DNA from: Vibrio crassostreae
GTDB taxonomy: Bacteria > Pseudomonadota > Gammaproteobacteria > Enterobacterales > Vibrionaceae
NCBI RefSeq assembly: GCF_024347415.1
Contig: NZ_AP025476.1
Coordinates: forward strand, 2,666,001-2,730,000
Direction: 5' to 3'
DNA length: 64,000 nucleotides
Shown here: positions 9,405 through 20,201 of the stretch, piece after piece
Layout of the letters: each line of letters opens with the position of its first letter
Position numbering within the stretch: the first letter of the stretch is position 1
Notes under the pieces: model-generated
Told to the model about the DNA's origin: nothing
What the model saw: only the letters and a program-made list of their open reading frames with translations
The model's database searches: none
Program-made: the position numbers and the translations under genes

Positions 9405-10979
9405 ATGCGAGTTAAGTACAGCTGGGCTTTGGTATTACTACTTTCTGGTTGCCAATTAACTCAGTCAGAGAATCCAGACCAAGCTTCCGAGCAAACCAAC
9501 ACATCTCCTACTAAAGAAGTTTCTCAAGCGAACGTTTCATCAGAAGCCACAGCCAAAGAAGATCAAAAAGTTGAAGCACCTGTCGTAACTCCACAAACAC
9601 AACAAGATGTTTGGAAACGCATTGCGATGCAACTTGAAATGGAAGTACCAGACCAAAAGAAGGTCGACTACTACCGAACTTGGTACCTCAAGCACCCGAG
9701 TCATCTAAAAACCGTATCAAAGCGTGCTGAACCTTTCCTGTATCTGATCACCACTAAGATTGAAGAAAAAGGCTTACCACTAGAGCTGGCCCTATTGCCC
9801 GTTGTAGAAAGTTCTTTCGATGCGTTTGCCTATTCTCATGGCAGTGCTGCAGGTCTATGGCAATTCATTTCAGGCACAGGTAAAGACTACGGGCTTGAAC
9901 AGAACTTTTGGTATGACGGCCGCCGTGATGTTGCCGCCTCTACCGACGCCGCATTGGATTTCTTATCAGACCTTAACCGACGTTTCGATGGCGACTGGAA
10001 CCATGCGATTGCTGCCTATAACAGTGGCGGTGGTCGAGTGAACAGCGCAATCCGTAAGAACAAGAAGTTGGGTAAACCAATCGACTTCTTCTCTCTCGAT
10101 TTACCAAAAGAGACCAGCAGCTATGTACCTAAACTGCTTGCTCTAGCTGATGTCATTGCCAATCAAGAGAAGTATGGCATCGATATCCCTGCGATCCCGA
10201 ACAAGCCAGTGCTGACTCTGGTTAACCCTGAAGAACAGCTTGATCTAGCGATTGCTGCGAACTACGCAGGCATTCCAGTTAAAGAGCTGCAAGGCTACAA
10301 CCCTGCTTACAACCAGTGGGCAACGGCACCAGAGAAACACCAACAGCTATTACTTCCTCTAGACTCAGTTGAAAAATTCAACAAAGAAGTCGCTGCCAAT
10401 AAAGGCAAAGGCATGAAGTTGGTGCGTTACAAAGTTCAATCTGGTGACAGCATTAGCGTGCTAGCAAGCAAATACAACACCACCAGTAAAGTGATTCGCT
10501 CTGCAAACGGTTTGAGCAACAACAATATTCGTATTGGACAGCACCTGCTAATCCCAACATCAACTAAAGACGACAAGACATACGCACTAAGCGCTTCAAA
10601 CCGCCTAGCAAGCACACAGTCGAAGAGTCGTGGTCAATATAAGCTCAGCCATACAGTAAAAAGTGGTGACAGCCTATGGACGATTGCACGCGCAAATAAG
10701 GTATCTCACCAATCACTGGCTAAGTGGAACGGTATGGGACCACGCGACACGTTGAGAGTTGGTCAAGAACTGGTCATTTGGAAGAATGGTTCAGACGGCG
10801 CCATCATCCGCACGATCTTCTATAACGTAAGATCTGGTGACACAGTCAGCGGTATTGCATCAAAGTTCAAAGTAAAAAGTACAGATGTTGTAAAATGGAA
10901 CGCTTTGCAGAACAAGAAATACCTACAGCCAGGACAAAAACTCAAGCTGTATGTTGATGTAACTAAGGTAAGTGTATGA
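9405..10979 (+). CDS. mltD: Membrane-bound lytic murein transglycosylase D with three LysM repeats
   Basis: MltD cleaves the glycan strands of peptidoglycan from the inner face of the outer membrane. The 524 residues open with a lipoprotein signal (LLLSGC, lipid on C16) and a Ser/Thr/Glu-rich linker to about residue 65. A GH23 lytic transglycosylase domain follows, with catalytic E135 in LPVVESSFDAFAYS and the GLWQFISGTGKDYGL motif. Three LysM domains sit at about 346-390, 421-465 and 475-522 (YKVQSGDSI, HTVKSGDSLW, YNVRSGDTV). E. coli MltD usually has two LysM modules, so a third fits the Vibrio type. Its stop overlaps the next start by 4 bp. Confidence 0.95.
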   Translation: MRVKYSWALVLLLSGCQLTQSENPDQASEQTNTSPTKEVSQANVSSEATAKEDQKVEAPVVTPQTQQDVWKRIAMQLEMEVPDQKKVDYYRTWYLKHPSHLKTVSKRAEPFLYLITTKIEEKGLPLELALLPVVESSFDAFAYSHGSAAGLWQFISGTGKDYGLEQNFWYDGRRDVAASTDAALDFLSDLNRRFDGDWNHAIAAYNSGGGRVNSAIRKNKKLGKPIDFFSLDLPKETSSYVPKLLALADVIANQEKYGIDIPAIPNKPVLTLVNPEEQLDLAIAANYAGIPVKELQGYNPAYNQWATAPEKHQQLLLPLDSVEKFNKEVAANKGKGMKLVRYKVQSGDSISVLASKYNTTSKVIRSANGLSNNNIRIGQHLLIPTSTKDDKTYALSASNRLASTQSKSRGQYKLSHTVKSGDSLWTIARANKVSHQSLAKWNGMGPRDTLRVGQELVIWKNGSDGAIIRTIFYNVRSGDTVSGIASKFKVKSTDVVKWNALQNKKYLQPGQKLKLYVDVTKVSV

Positions 10980-11662
10980 ACCCGTCAAGTAACCCACTCG
11001 TCATGCTGTTGGATATATTCCGTTCACCAACAGCGTGTTTCTTAGCGCTTTATCAGCGAAGTGCTTGGGGATGGCAACCCTACGTCGTATTAATGCTCAG
11101 CCCATTTTTGTTTTGGGGTGCTTATTTTTCGAATGTCGATTTTGCATGGTTAAGTGCAGAGCTATCACAGCAATTGGCTCAAACTAACCCTGACCAATTG
11201 GCGTTACTTGACAGCAACACCCTACTCGCAAGTGAAATCATCAACGACGTATTTAGCCGAACGCTAACCATCGTTTTGTTGGCATTCTGGTTTAACCTAG
11301 CAACAAAGCCAAGCCAACATCAACATAGCTTTTGGCGATGGTTTGCAGCGGCATCCGTTATCATCTTCCCTGCAGTTTTAGGCGACATTGCGAGCTACGC
11401 AAGCCTGATACTCAAGCATGGACATGTGATGAACTACGCCGCTGATTTGAATAGCTTAAACGGCTTAATCAAGTTACCGCTAACCAATGATTGGTCGCAG
11501 TTTGCTAGCTCATTACCACTGTTGTTGCCTTGGTACATTGTGTTGGGTTATGCCGCAGTATTGACGTGGACTGAGTTTGAGCGTGGTCAGGCACTGGTCA
11601 TCTCTGGCTTACCATGGGTCGGCTACTACCTAATCTGGGCGCTCTACATTTTAATCTTTTAA
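10976..11662 (+). CDS. Yip1 domain-family membrane protein
   Basis: This 228-residue protein has about five predicted membrane segments (around 30-50, 85-110, 120-145, 175-200 and 205-227) and fits the bacterial Yip1 family. Function is unknown. Its ATG overlaps the mltD stop (ATGA), so it is translationally coupled to the lytic transglycosylase and probably envelope-related. A charged stretch near 55-80 would lie outside the membrane. No signal peptide or catalytic motif is visible. Confidence 0.75.
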   Translation: MNPSSNPLVMLLDIFRSPTACFLALYQRSAWGWQPYVVLMLSPFLFWGAYFSNVDFAWLSAELSQQLAQTNPDQLALLDSNTLLASEIINDVFSRTLTIVLLAFWFNLATKPSQHQHSFWRWFAAASVIIFPAVLGDIASYASLILKHGHVMNYAADLNSLNGLIKLPLTNDWSQFASSLPLLLPWYIVLGYAAVLTWTEFERGQALVISGLPWVGYYLIWALYILIF

Positions 11663-11674
11663 GTTAAAGATATA

Positions 11675-11698
11675 AGGCTAGCGAAAACTCTCTAGCCT
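11675..11698. terminator. Short hairpin between the Yip1-family gene and yafD
   Basis: AGGCTAG pairs with CTAGCCT around a 10-base loop, between convergent genes; the right arm reaches into the yafD stop codon. T-runs are poor on both sides, so termination is possible but unproven. Confidence 0.4.
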
Positions 11699-12539
11699 AT
11701 TTAACCTTAAAAGTCACTCGCATAGGGTTATGATCAGAAGCGTCCGTAATGGGCGCTTTTGCTTTTTCTACCTCTAGCCCTCGATAGAACACATGATCGA
11801 GCACCAGTCCTGTAATGAACTGAGTTCTGTTGTCTGGGTCAAAGGCTACTTCCGTCAAACCTACCTGTTCCAATGCACCTTTCAAGACAGCAAAGCGGGC
11901 TTCACTCCAACTATTAAAATCCCCAGCAAAAATAACAGGCCCACGATACTTTTGCAGATTGTCAGTTAAGCTCTTGAGCTGAGCTTTGTAATCTTCCGTA
12001 CCAAACGTAAAGTTCACAGCATGGATGTTAATCACGGCCAGTTGTTCGCCGTTACTAAGTTGGTAACGCGACCAAAGCGCGGATTTTGGTAATTGAAGCC
12101 AAGGTTCTTCATGAGTATAAGCACAAGCTTCGATAGGCAAATGCGTCGCTAGGTTAAGTACACCAGCACTTTGCTCAAAGGCTTCAAACGCATTAACACG
12201 AGTGCTTCCCCACTGGCCACTCGTTACCCATTGGCGAAGTTCTTCTGTCATACTCGCTTCTTGCAACAAGACTAAATCGCTACCAGCCGACAGCTTATTT
12301 AATTCACTCTGCCAATTACTTCGGTTTTGCTTGTAGATATTCCACACCGTAATGTCTAAGCCATCAGACACATCAATTGCTCTCGGCTCAGAATTTTGAT
12401 AGCAACTGTAGATATCATTGCTGGTATTTTGAGAAGAGGTGATCAGGTTGGGTTTATTCGGGATCACGAAGATTAAATGAAAACTAACGACAGCAAGCGT
12501 TATCAATAGCGTGATAACAATGATGGTTTTCTTAAACAT
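11697..12539 (-). CDS. yafD: Endonuclease/exonuclease/phosphatase family protein (YafD-like)
   Basis: The protein is 280 residues if it starts at MFKKTIIVITLL (12539). The longer open frame would overlap glnB completely on the same strand and is rejected. One N-terminal membrane anchor (residues 3-23) precedes an EEP (DNase I-like) domain with the family motifs LLQEASMTEE, NIHAVNF, FAGDFNSWSEARF and the terminal ITDASDHNPMRV pair. These are the catalytic Glu, Asn, Asp and His of metal-dependent phosphodiesterases. The substrate is unknown. A catalytic domain outside the inner membrane is inferred from the anchor. Confidence 0.85.
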   Translation of the reverse strand: MFKKTIIVITLLITLAVVSFHLIFVIPNKPNLITSSQNTSNDIYSCYQNSEPRAIDVSDGLDITVWNIYKQNRSNWQSELNKLSAGSDLVLLQEASMTEELRQWVTSGQWGSTRVNAFEAFEQSAGVLNLATHLPIEACAYTHEEPWLQLPKSALWSRYQLSNGEQLAVINIHAVNFTFGTEDYKAQLKSLTDNLQKYRGPVIFAGDFNSWSEARFAVLKGALEQVGLTEVAFDPDNRTQFITGLVLDHVFYRGLEVEKAKAPITDASDHNPMRVTFKVK

Positions 12540-12558
12540 ACAACACCCTACCAGAGAT

Positions 12559-12586
12559 GAAAAAGGAGCGATAAACGCTCCTTTTA
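12559..12586 (-). terminator. Intrinsic terminator of glnB
   Basis: On the minus strand AAAAGGAGCG and CGCTCCTTTT form a 10-bp stem with a 4-base loop, followed by T-rich sequence, 15 bp after the glnB stop. It separates glnB from yafD. Confidence 0.88.
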
Positions 12587-12600
12587 GGGTAATAGTTTTT

Positions 12601-12948
<348 letters not shown>

Positions 12949-12998
12949 TTAAACTGTGCGAATGGCTCATTATCGGTTAGCTATAGTAAACATTCAAT

Positions 12999-13027
12999 GA
13001 AAAAAGCCAGAGCTTTAAAGCTCTGGC
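12999..13027 (-). terminator. Intrinsic terminator of the cytochrome c gene
   Basis: AGCCAGAGCTTT / AAAGCTCTGGCT forms a near-uninterrupted palindromic stem followed on the minus strand by T6. It lies 43 bp past the cytochrome gene stop and insulates it from glnB. Confidence 0.88.
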
Positions 13028-13069
13028 TCGAAATTTATCATCTTGTTTAATCAGCGCTTTAAGAAGGTT

Positions 13070-13381
13070 TTACTTTAGGCTTGCGTAGTAAGCGGCTAGA
13101 TTAGCAATATCTGCATCATTCAGCATTGAAGCTTGAGCCTGCATTACAGCGGCCAAACCGCCTGTACGCTGGCCGTTCTTATATGCGTTAATTGATGAAG
13201 CGATGTATTGCTCGTTTTGACCTTTAAGGTTTGGGTAACCTGGGATCACTGCGATACCGTCAGCACCATGACATGCTGCACAGATTGCTGCTTTAGCTTG
13301 ACCCGCAGCAACATCACCCGCCAGAGCGTTACCACTCAATAGTCCAAATCCAAGAACTAATCCTAGTGTAATTTTCTTCAT
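13070..13381 (-). CDS. Small periplasmic c-type cytochrome
   Basis: The 103-residue protein has a signal peptide (residues 1-21, cleavage after NALA) and one haem-attachment motif CAACH at residues 34-38. A distal Met ligand lies in QAQASMLND near residue 83 or so. It belongs to the class I cytochrome c family (c4/c553-like, single haem) and would carry electrons in the periplasm, probably to a terminal oxidase or peroxidase. The ATG at 13381 (MKKITLG) is preferred over 13393, because TGGAATATGCA provides ribosome-binding sequence only for the inner one. It seems to be transcribed alone. Confidence 0.88.
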   Translation of the reverse strand: MKKITLGLVLGFGLLSGNALAGDVAAGQAKAAICAACHGADGIAVIPGYPNLKGQNEQYIASSINAYKNGQRTGGLAAVMQAQASMLNDADIANLAAYYASLK

Positions 13382-13439
13382 TGCATATTCCATTAATTAT
13401 TTTTATTAAAGTGACGGTGAATTGTGACACAAACTTTTT

Positions 13440-14777
13440 CTACTTGCTCCAAAGCGCTTCACAATCTTGACCTTCGTAGTTTTTATCTACGAATAAGCCT
13501 AAAACAGCGATCACTCGATCGCCATCCATTAATATTGGCGTTCTGCGTCGTAACCAACTGGGTACTTGGTACTCTTGAAAGAGTTTTTTGAGCTTTCTGC
13601 TATGACCGCGTCCAACAGGATGCGCTGATAATCCTTCAGGGTTGAAGATCACTCGTAGCGCTCCGTTTAACCCCTTCAAGCTGAAGCTTTGCGAATTACG
13701 ACCATTCGATACAGCATCACTCTGTGATGGCATGAATTGTAATTTCCCTAAACCATCGGGCAGTTGCAAGCTATCACCAAGCACAACATCGGCATGCCAA
13801 CTCGACAAGTCCTTAGTCTCTTTCACTATGTAGAGCTGATGATTAAAACGCCTAACCTCAACCTCATTCAACACCAATTTAGGGTTGGCATCAACCTGAG
13901 CGCACGCCACTTCATTCCAGATAAGCTTGAGCTGCTTTTGACTCGGCATTGCTTGATTACAATGACTCAACCACATTCTTAACAGTCGTGCTCGTAACAA
14001 GTCTGAGTGTTGAGATAACGCCTCAATGCTTAAGCTCTGACTATCTCCCAAAGCTTGCTGAAAGTGTGACTCAAGTAACTCATCGAGCAATAACTCTTGC
14101 TCCGCACAAAGCTGAGCACTACGACTGACCGACTCACGAAAGCTCGGCCAACGCTCAGTCAGCACCGGAGTCACTTGATGACGAATAAAGTTTCGGTCAA
14201 AACGCACATCCTGATTACTCTCATCTTCTACCCAAGTTAAGCCCATGCCGTAAGCAGCTGCTTCAATCTCGGTTCGAGTTACCGATAGCATAGGGCGAAC
14301 AATATGAGCATCAACAAACGGCATCACTTTCGCCATTGAAGAGAGGCCTTTAGGCCCACTGCCACGCTTCAACGCTAACAAGAAAGTCTCTACTTGATCA
14401 TCGAGGTGTTGACCTGTAACAAGCACATCCCCATATCGAATATGTTGTTTGAAGGCGTGATACCTAGCATCTCTAGCGAGTTTTTCTATGCTTTCTCCAC
14501 TGTTAACATCCAACGACACTCGCTCAATAGCTAATGGAATAGACAAACCATCACACCATGTTTGGCATTGTTCTACCCAGAGGTCTGCATTTGTACTTAA
14601 GCCATGGTGCACATGAACCGCATGGCACTCAATGTCGTGCGCTTGGGCATATTGAGCGGATAACTCCAACAACACTCGTGAATCGACACCACCACTGAAA
14701 GCGACGACCAACCTACTACGAGGCTTAAGCGCGCTTTGATCAAGTACAGATGTGAAAGTATCAATTAAGTGTGTCAT
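13440..14777 (-). CDS. tilS: tRNA(Ile)-lysidine synthetase
   Basis: TilS puts lysine on C34 of tRNA-Ile(CAU), which changes its anticodon reading from AUG to AUA; it is essential. The 445 residues hold the N-type PP-loop ATPase motif SGGVDS at 28-33, the GQHLDDQVETFLLALKRGSG region and the TilS C-terminal domain from about residue 370 (VGRGHSRKLKKLFQEY). It is the last gene of the large minus-strand cluster but lies 126 bp from accA with an accA terminator between, so it probably has its own promoter. Confidence 0.95.
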   Translation of the reverse strand: MTHLIDTFTSVLDQSALKPRSRLVVAFSGGVDSRVLLELSAQYAQAHDIECHAVHVHHGLSTNADLWVEQCQTWCDGLSIPLAIERVSLDVNSGESIEKLARDARYHAFKQHIRYGDVLVTGQHLDDQVETFLLALKRGSGPKGLSSMAKVMPFVDAHIVRPMLSVTRTEIEAAAYGMGLTWVEDESNQDVRFDRNFIRHQVTPVLTERWPSFRESVSRSAQLCAEQELLLDELLESHFQQALGDSQSLSIEALSQHSDLLRARLLRMWLSHCNQAMPSQKQLKLIWNEVACAQVDANPKLVLNEVEVRRFNHQLYIVKETKDLSSWHADVVLGDSLQLPDGLGKLQFMPSQSDAVSNGRNSQSFSLKGLNGALRVIFNPEGLSAHPVGRGHSRKLKKLFQEYQVPSWLRRRTPILMDGDRVIAVLGLFVDKNYEGQDCEALWSK

Positions 14778-14827
14778 GAGGCTACTAAACCAAGAGGTCG
14801 TGTGTGAAAGGATAATGTTTTAATAAT

Positions 14828-14859
14828 AAAAAAGGGTTGGCACTGAGTCCAACCCTTTC
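14828..14859 (-). terminator. Intrinsic terminator of accA
   Basis: On the minus strand AAAGGGTTGG / CCAACCCTTT brackets an 8-base loop and is followed by T6. It lies 45 bp after the accA stop and closes the dnaE-accA transcript. Confidence 0.88.
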
Positions 14860-14903
14860 ATCAACTTGTTACGTTAAGCAGACCTTATTACTAAGGTAAC
14901 TTA

Positions 14904-15863
14904 TCAGCAGTAGCCGTAGCTCATTAGACGCTGGTAACGACGCTCAAGAAGCGTTTCGTTATCAAACTGCTCTAGCTCTTCTAGCTGTTTAACTAGCATG
15001 TCTTTCATGTTCTGAGCGGTTTGTGCAGGGTCGCGGTGCGCGCCACCTAGAGGCTCAGGAATGATTTCGTCGATAAGCTCAAGCTCTTTAAGACGAGGAG
15101 CAATCAGGCCCATCGCTTCAGCTGCTTGTGGGGCTTTATCTGAATCACGCCATAGGATTGAAGCACAACCTTCTGGAGAGATTACTGAATACGTAGAGTA
15201 CTGAAGCATGTTCACGTAGTCACCAACACCAATCGCTAGTGCACCACCAGAACCGCCTTCACCCACAACGTTACAGATAACTGGAACAGAAAGACCAGCC
15301 ATAACCTTTAGGTTTTTCGCGATAGCTTCAGATTGACCACGCTCTTCAGCACCAACACCTGGGTATGCGCCCGCTGTGTCGATGAAAGTAATAATAGGCA
15401 TGTTGAAACGCTCAGCGGTTTCCATTAGACGTAGCGCCTTACGGTAACCTTCTGGCTTTGGCATACCAAAGTTACGGATCACTTTCTCTTTAGTCTCGCG
15501 ACCTTTCTGGTGACCAATAACCATAACAGGACGGCCATTTAGACGAGCCATACCACCCACAATAGCTTTGTCGTCAGCGTAAGCGCGATCGCCCGCCATC
15601 TCTTCAAACTCTGTGAATGCATGCTCCAGGTAATCTTTTGTGTAAGGACGTTGAGGGTGACGAGCAAGTTGAGCAACCTGCCATGCACCTAAGTCACTAA
15701 AGATTTTCTGTTTAAGCTCTAAGCTTTTTTTCTCTAGTTGTTCGATTTCTTTGTCTAGATCTACCGCTGTGTCACCACCATGACGCGAAACGTCACGTAG
15801 CGCTTCGATTTTTGCTTCAAGTTCAGCGATAGGCTTTTCAAATTCTAGAAAGTTCAGGCTCAT
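14904..15863 (-). CDS. accA: Acetyl-CoA carboxylase carboxyltransferase subunit alpha
   Basis: AccA and AccD form the carboxyltransferase that makes malonyl-CoA, the first committed step of fatty-acid synthesis. The 319 residues match the E. coli length. A coiled N-terminus (1-60) precedes the crotonase-like core, with [19 protein letters not shown] near residue 150 and [15 protein letters not shown] near 200, typical CoA-binding and oxyanion segments. It follows dnaE by 45 bp on the same strand. The position next to dnaE and lpx genes is conserved in gammaproteobacteria. Confidence 0.97.
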   Translation of the reverse strand: MSLNFLEFEKPIAELEAKIEALRDVSRHGGDTAVDLDKEIEQLEKKSLELKQKIFSDLGAWQVAQLARHPQRPYTKDYLEHAFTEFEEMAGDRAYADDKAIVGGMARLNGRPVMVIGHQKGRETKEKVIRNFGMPKPEGYRKALRLMETAERFNMPIITFIDTAGAYPGVGAEERGQSEAIAKNLKVMAGLSVPVICNVVGEGGSGGALAIGVGDYVNMLQYSTYSVISPEGCASILWRDSDKAPQAAEAMGLIAPRLKELELIDEIIPEPLGGAHRDPAQTAQNMKDMLVKQLEELEQFDNETLLERRYQRLMSYGYC

Positions 15864-15908
15864 CTATGAATCCTTGTTGATTCAGCTCCGTATTCGCGAA
15901 GCTAAATT

Positions 15909-18900
15909 TTAGTTAAATTCGAGTTCTACTTGGCTATTTCCAAGCAGCTGTTTTAATTCGTCTAGTAATGTATCACTTGGCGTCACACGCCATTCTGTGC
16001 CCAATGTTAACCGCGCTCTAGCGTCGGCACGCTGGTAGTATACATTGACTGGGACCGTTCCGGCTCTATAAGGTTCTAAGATTTGACTAAAGCGTTCAAA
16101 AAATTGACCGTTAATTTGGGATTGGTCGATAGATATCGACACCCCACGAGCATATTTCTCACGGGCGCTTCCTAAGTCCATGACCTCGCGCGCGGACATT
16201 TTAAGCCCGCCATTGAAATCATCAAAGCTGACCTGTCCGGAAACGACCACAATTTTGTCTTTTTCGAGCAACTCTGCGTAGCGATCGAGCGCATCAGAGA
16301 ACAACATCACTTCCATTCGCCCAGATCGGTCATCAAGTGTCATCAAACCGATTCGTGTACCGCGCTTAGTGGTCATCACTCTCGCAGCAATCACCAAACC
16401 GGCAATCGTTAATGATTGGTCACGACGCGTTGGCGTGGCATCTTTCAAGCGACAGCTGGTGTATTTCGCTAACTCTTTGATGTAAGCGTTAACCGGGTGA
16501 CCAGTTAGATACAAACCAAGCGTTTCGCGTTCGCCCTCAAGCCAAACCTTCTCAGGCCACTTAGGCACTTGGGTATACTTGTGTTCAACCTCTTCCGGAG
16601 CATCGGTCAACACGCCAAACATATCTGATTGTCCAAAGGACTCAGCGTGGTGATGTTGGCTTGCCGCTTTAACCGCATCCGGCAATGAAGCCATCATCGC
16701 TGCACGGTGAGGACCTAATCTATCTAAGGCACCGGATAGAATCAACTTTTCGATAACACGTTTGTTGACCTTCTTCAGATCAAGACGCGCACAGAAGTCG
16801 AATAAGTCTTTAAAGTAACCGCCCTTATTTCGTGCTTCGATGATCGCTTCAATAGGGCCTTCACCTACCCCTTTGATCGCGCCGATACCATAAACAATCG
16901 CGCCATCTTCATCCACGTTAAAGCGGTACAAGCCCGAGTTGATATCCGGTGGGAGCAGCTTGAGTTTCATACGGAAACACTCATCAACAAGGCCAATAAC
17001 CTTCTCGGTGTTATCCATATCAGCCGTCATTACCGCAGCCATAAATTCCGCTGGGTAGTGCGTTTTCAACCACAGCGTTTGGTAAGAAACCAGTGCGTAT
17101 GCAGCCGAGTGAGATTTGTTGAAGCCGTAGCCCGCAAATTTCTCTACCAAGTCAAAGATCTTCATGGCAAGTTCGCCATCAACACCGTTGGCTTCAGCAC
17201 CCTCTTTAAAGGTACCACGCTGTTTCGCCATCTCTTCTGGCTTTTTCTTACCCATCGCACGACGCAACATATCCGCGCCGCCAAGCGTATAGCCTGCCAG
17301 AATCTGTGCGATCTGCATTACCTGTTCTTGATACAGGATGATGCCGTAGGTAGGTTCTAGTGTCTCTTTCAGTGATTCGTGTTGCCACGTTTCATCAGGG
17401 TAAGAAACCGCTTCACGGCCATGTTTACGGTCGATAAAGTTATCTACCATGCCTGATTGCAGAGGACCCGGACGGAACAGGGCTACCAATGCGATGATAT
17501 CTTCAAAACAGTCGGGCTGTAGACGTTTGATCAGGTCTTTCATACCACGCGATTCCAGCTGGAATACCGCAGTCGTTTCAGAATTTTGTAATAGATTGAA
17601 CGAAGCTTGGTCATCAAGAGGAATCGACTCAATACGAACTGGCTCTTTACCCTCTTTCTTCAGGCGAGGGTTTACGAGGCCCAACGCCCAATCGATGATG
17701 GTCAGGGTACGCAGGCCCAAGAAGTCGAACTTAACCAAGCCAGCCGTTTCAACGTCATTCTTATCGAATTGCGTTACTGGGAAGTTACCTTCAGCATCGG
17801 CATAGATTGGTGCAAAGTCAGTGATCGTGGTTGGTGAGATTACAACACCACCCGCGTGTTTACCGGCGTTTCGCGTACAACCTTCAAGAATGCGACATTT
17901 ATCGATCAGTTCGCGAACTTCTTCATCGCCATCGTAAAGCTCCGGCAGTGCCGGTTCAGCAAGGAATGCTTTCTCCAACGTCATACCAGGATCTGGCGGT
18001 ACAAGCTTTGAAATTCGATCGACGAAGCCAAATGGGTGACCCAGTACACGGCCTACGTCGCGAATTACCGCTTTCGCCGCCATGGTACCAAAAGTGATGA
18101 TCTGAGATACCGCATCACGCCCGTACATCTCAGCAACGTGGTCGATAACTTGGTCACGCTTATCCATACAGAAGTCGATATCGAAATCGGGCATGGAGAC
18201 ACGTTCTGGGTTCAAGAAACGTTCGAAAAGGAGATCGTATTCAAGTGGATCGAGATCGGTGATATCCAAGGCGTAAGCTACTAGAGAGCCAGCACCAGAA
18301 CCACGCCCAGGACCTACTGGCACATCGTTGTCTTTTGACCACTGAATGAACTCCATTACGATCAAGAAGTAGCCAGGGAAACCCATGTTATTGACAACTT
18401 CGAGCTCGATCTTGAGTCGCTCATCGTATTCAGGTCTGCGCTCAGCGCGAACTTTTTCGTCAGGGAACAGGAACGCCAAACGTCGTTCAAGACCTTCTTC
18501 AGATTTCTTGATCAAGAAGTCTTCAATCGCCAAACCTTCCGTAGGGAAGTTAGGCAGGAAGTATTCCCCTAAACGAACGGTCACGTTACAACGCTTGGCA
18601 ATCTCAACACTGTTCTCTAACGCTTCCGGAATATCAGAGAACAGCTCACACATCTCTTCTTCACTACGAAGATATTGCTGCGCGCTGTAGTTCTTAGGAC
18701 GACGAGGATCGACCATAGTGAAACCGTCATGGATCGCCACGCGGATTTCATGAGCATCAAACAGGTCTTCAGTTAGGAAAACCACTTCGTTGGTTGCGAC
18801 AACAGGCAGGTCTTCCTGTTCAGCAAGCTCTAACGCAAAGTGTAAGTATGACTCTTCATCCGGTCGTCCGGTACGAATCAGTTCTAAGTAAAAACGGTCG

Positions 18901-19388
18901 GCGAAGTACGTCTTGTAAAACTCGACGCTGCTTGCAACCAAATCACGGTTACCTTTCAGTAGCGCCTTACCAATCTCACCTTCTTTGGCACCCGATAGAA
19001 TAATCAGGCCTTCGGCATTCTCAATCAACCACTCTTTATCGATAACAGGCTGATGCTGTACATGACCACGAAGGTAAGCTTTTGAGATAAGCAGCGTTAG
19101 GTTGTTATAACCTTTATTGTCGGTTGCAATGACGGTGAGCTTGGTTAGCTCGTCACCGAATTCCGGAGACTGCATCAAGAAGTCAGCACCAATAATTGGT
19201 TTAACCCCACACCCATGAGCAGTACCGTAAAACTTCACCAACCCACACAGGTTGGTGAAATCGGTCAATGCTAGAGCAGGCATACCCATTTCAGCGACTT
19301 TTTTTACTAATGGCGGCACCTTAGAGAGGCCATCCACCATAGAAAAATCACTGTGTACGCGTAGGTGAACAAATTTTGGATCTGACAT
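15909..19388 (-). CDS. dnaE: DNA polymerase III alpha subunit
   Basis: DnaE is the replicative DNA polymerase. The 1159 residues match E. coli (1160). Domains in order are the PHP domain ([14 protein letters not shown] at 7-20), the C-family polymerase core with [16 protein letters not shown] and the catalytic PDFDIDFC near residue 400, the tandem helix-hairpin-helix (about 830-900), an OB fold ([18 protein letters not shown]) near 990 and the tau-binding C-terminus. It starts at ATG 19388 behind AGGAAAAATA. The proofreading subunit dnaQ lies at 6336-7103. Confidence 0.97.
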   Translation of the reverse strand: MSDPKFVHLRVHSDFSMVDGLSKVPPLVKKVAEMGMPALALTDFTNLCGLVKFYGTAHGCGVKPIIGADFLMQSPEFGDELTKLTVIATDNKGYNNLTLLISKAYLRGHVQHQPVIDKEWLIENAEGLIILSGAKEGEIGKALLKGNRDLVASSVEFYKTYFADRFYLELIRTGRPDEESYLHFALELAEQEDLPVVATNEVVFLTEDLFDAHEIRVAIHDGFTMVDPRRPKNYSAQQYLRSEEEMCELFSDIPEALENSVEIAKRCNVTVRLGEYFLPNFPTEGLAIEDFLIKKSEEGLERRLAFLFPDEKVRAERRPEYDERLKIELEVVNNMGFPGYFLIVMEFIQWSKDNDVPVGPGRGSGAGSLVAYALDITDLDPLEYDLLFERFLNPERVSMPDFDIDFCMDKRDQVIDHVAEMYGRDAVSQIITFGTMAAKAVIRDVGRVLGHPFGFVDRISKLVPPDPGMTLEKAFLAEPALPELYDGDEEVRELIDKCRILEGCTRNAGKHAGGVVISPTTITDFAPIYADAEGNFPVTQFDKNDVETAGLVKFDFLGLRTLTIIDWALGLVNPRLKKEGKEPVRIESIPLDDQASFNLLQNSETTAVFQLESRGMKDLIKRLQPDCFEDIIALVALFRPGPLQSGMVDNFIDRKHGREAVSYPDETWQHESLKETLEPTYGIILYQEQVMQIAQILAGYTLGGADMLRRAMGKKKPEEMAKQRGTFKEGAEANGVDGELAMKIFDLVEKFAGYGFNKSHSAAYALVSYQTLWLKTHYPAEFMAAVMTADMDNTEKVIGLVDECFRMKLKLLPPDINSGLYRFNVDEDGAIVYGIGAIKGVGEGPIEAIIEARNKGGYFKDLFDFCARLDLKKVNKRVIEKLILSGALDRLGPHRAAMMASLPDAVKAASQHHHAESFGQSDMFGVLTDAPEEVEHKYTQVPKWPEKVWLEGERETLGLYLTGHPVNAYIKELAKYTSCRLKDATPTRRDQSLTIAGLVIAARVMTTKRGTRIGLMTLDDRSGRMEVMLFSDALDRYAELLEKDKIVVVSGQVSFDDFNGGLKMSAREVMDLGSAREKYARGVSISIDQSQINGQFFERFSQILEPYRAGTVPVNVYYQRADARARLTLGTEWRVTPSDTLLDELKQLLGNSQVELEFN

Positions 19389-19497
19389 TATTTTTCCTGA
19401 GTTCTAGGTTTGAGCCTAGGGGTTACAACTGTGTGTATTCTATTTTTTTCTGACGCAAGTAAGCAACTTTATTCGATGCCCAGGTCTAGCTAACGTA

Positions 19498-19520
19498 AAG
19501 CTCTAGTCTAGATAGAGCTT
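19498..19520. other. Perfect hairpin between rnhB and dnaE
   Basis: AAGCTCTA and TAGAGCTT form an 8-bp stem with a 7-base loop in the 144-bp gap after the rnhB stop. There is no T-run on either strand, so it is not a standard intrinsic terminator. Confidence 0.4.
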
Positions 19521-19532
19521 AATCAATACGCT

Positions 19533-20153
19533 CTAATCTATGCCAAGGATACGTTTTACTGGCTTAAAGCTCTTGCGGTAATGTTCGGTTACACCATGTT
19601 GCTCAATCGCTTCGAAATGCGCTTTGGTCGGGTAACCCTTATGTTTAGCAAAACCAAACTCTGGATGAAGTTTATCAAGCTCTTCCATCTCTTGGTCACG
19701 GACGACTTTTGCAATAATAGACGCCGCACTGATTTCAGCCACTCGCAAGTCACCTTTAACAATAGCCAGACCGTCCATTGGCAGTTCAGGAACACGGTTA
19801 CCATCGATCAGTGCCATGTCAGGCTGAACGCTCAACCCAGCGATAGCGCGCTGCATAGCGACCATAGTTGCCTGTAGAATATTCAGCTCATCAATTTCTT
19901 GTGGCGAACAGCGACCAACAGACCACGCCAAGGCTTTCTCCTTGATTTCAGGAAGCAGAGCAAGACGCTTTTTCTCAGACAGTTTTTTTGAATCGTTTAA
20001 GCCTTCGATTGGATTATTTGGATCTAGGATAACCGCAGCAGTCACCACATCGCCTACCAATGGCCCACGACCTACTTCATCCACACCAGCAAACAACTGG
20101 TAGCCTTGCGGATATTCAAATGGAGGAAGCTCTTTTTTCTCTTTTACTGCCAT
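19533..20153 (-). CDS. rnhB: Ribonuclease HII
   Basis: RNase HII removes ribonucleotides misincorporated in DNA and RNA-DNA hybrids. The 206 residues show the catalytic acids in [14 protein letters not shown] (D25 and E26, with GRG contacting the ribonucleotide), [11 protein letters not shown] near residue 110 and [13 protein letters not shown] near 145. The gene sits between lpxB (48 bp upstream-side) and dnaE, the conserved position in gammaproteobacteria. Confidence 0.96.
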   Translation of the reverse strand: MAVKEKKELPPFEYPQGYQLFAGVDEVGRGPLVGDVVTAAVILDPNNPIEGLNDSKKLSEKKRLALLPEIKEKALAWSVGRCSPQEIDELNILQATMVAMQRAIAGLSVQPDMALIDGNRVPELPMDGLAIVKGDLRVAEISAASIIAKVVRDQEMEELDKLHPEFGFAKHKGYPTKAHFEAIEQHGVTEHYRKSFKPVKRILGID

Positions 20154-20201
20154 GACAATTCTCTTTGTAACTTATAAGTCAGTGCTTTCTGAGGCTGCAC
20201 T

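Noticed and set aside
17058..18690. Several plus-strand open frames of 80-118 residues inside dnaE
   Set aside because: They are shadows of dnaE codons in other frames, without ribosome-binding sites or family features.
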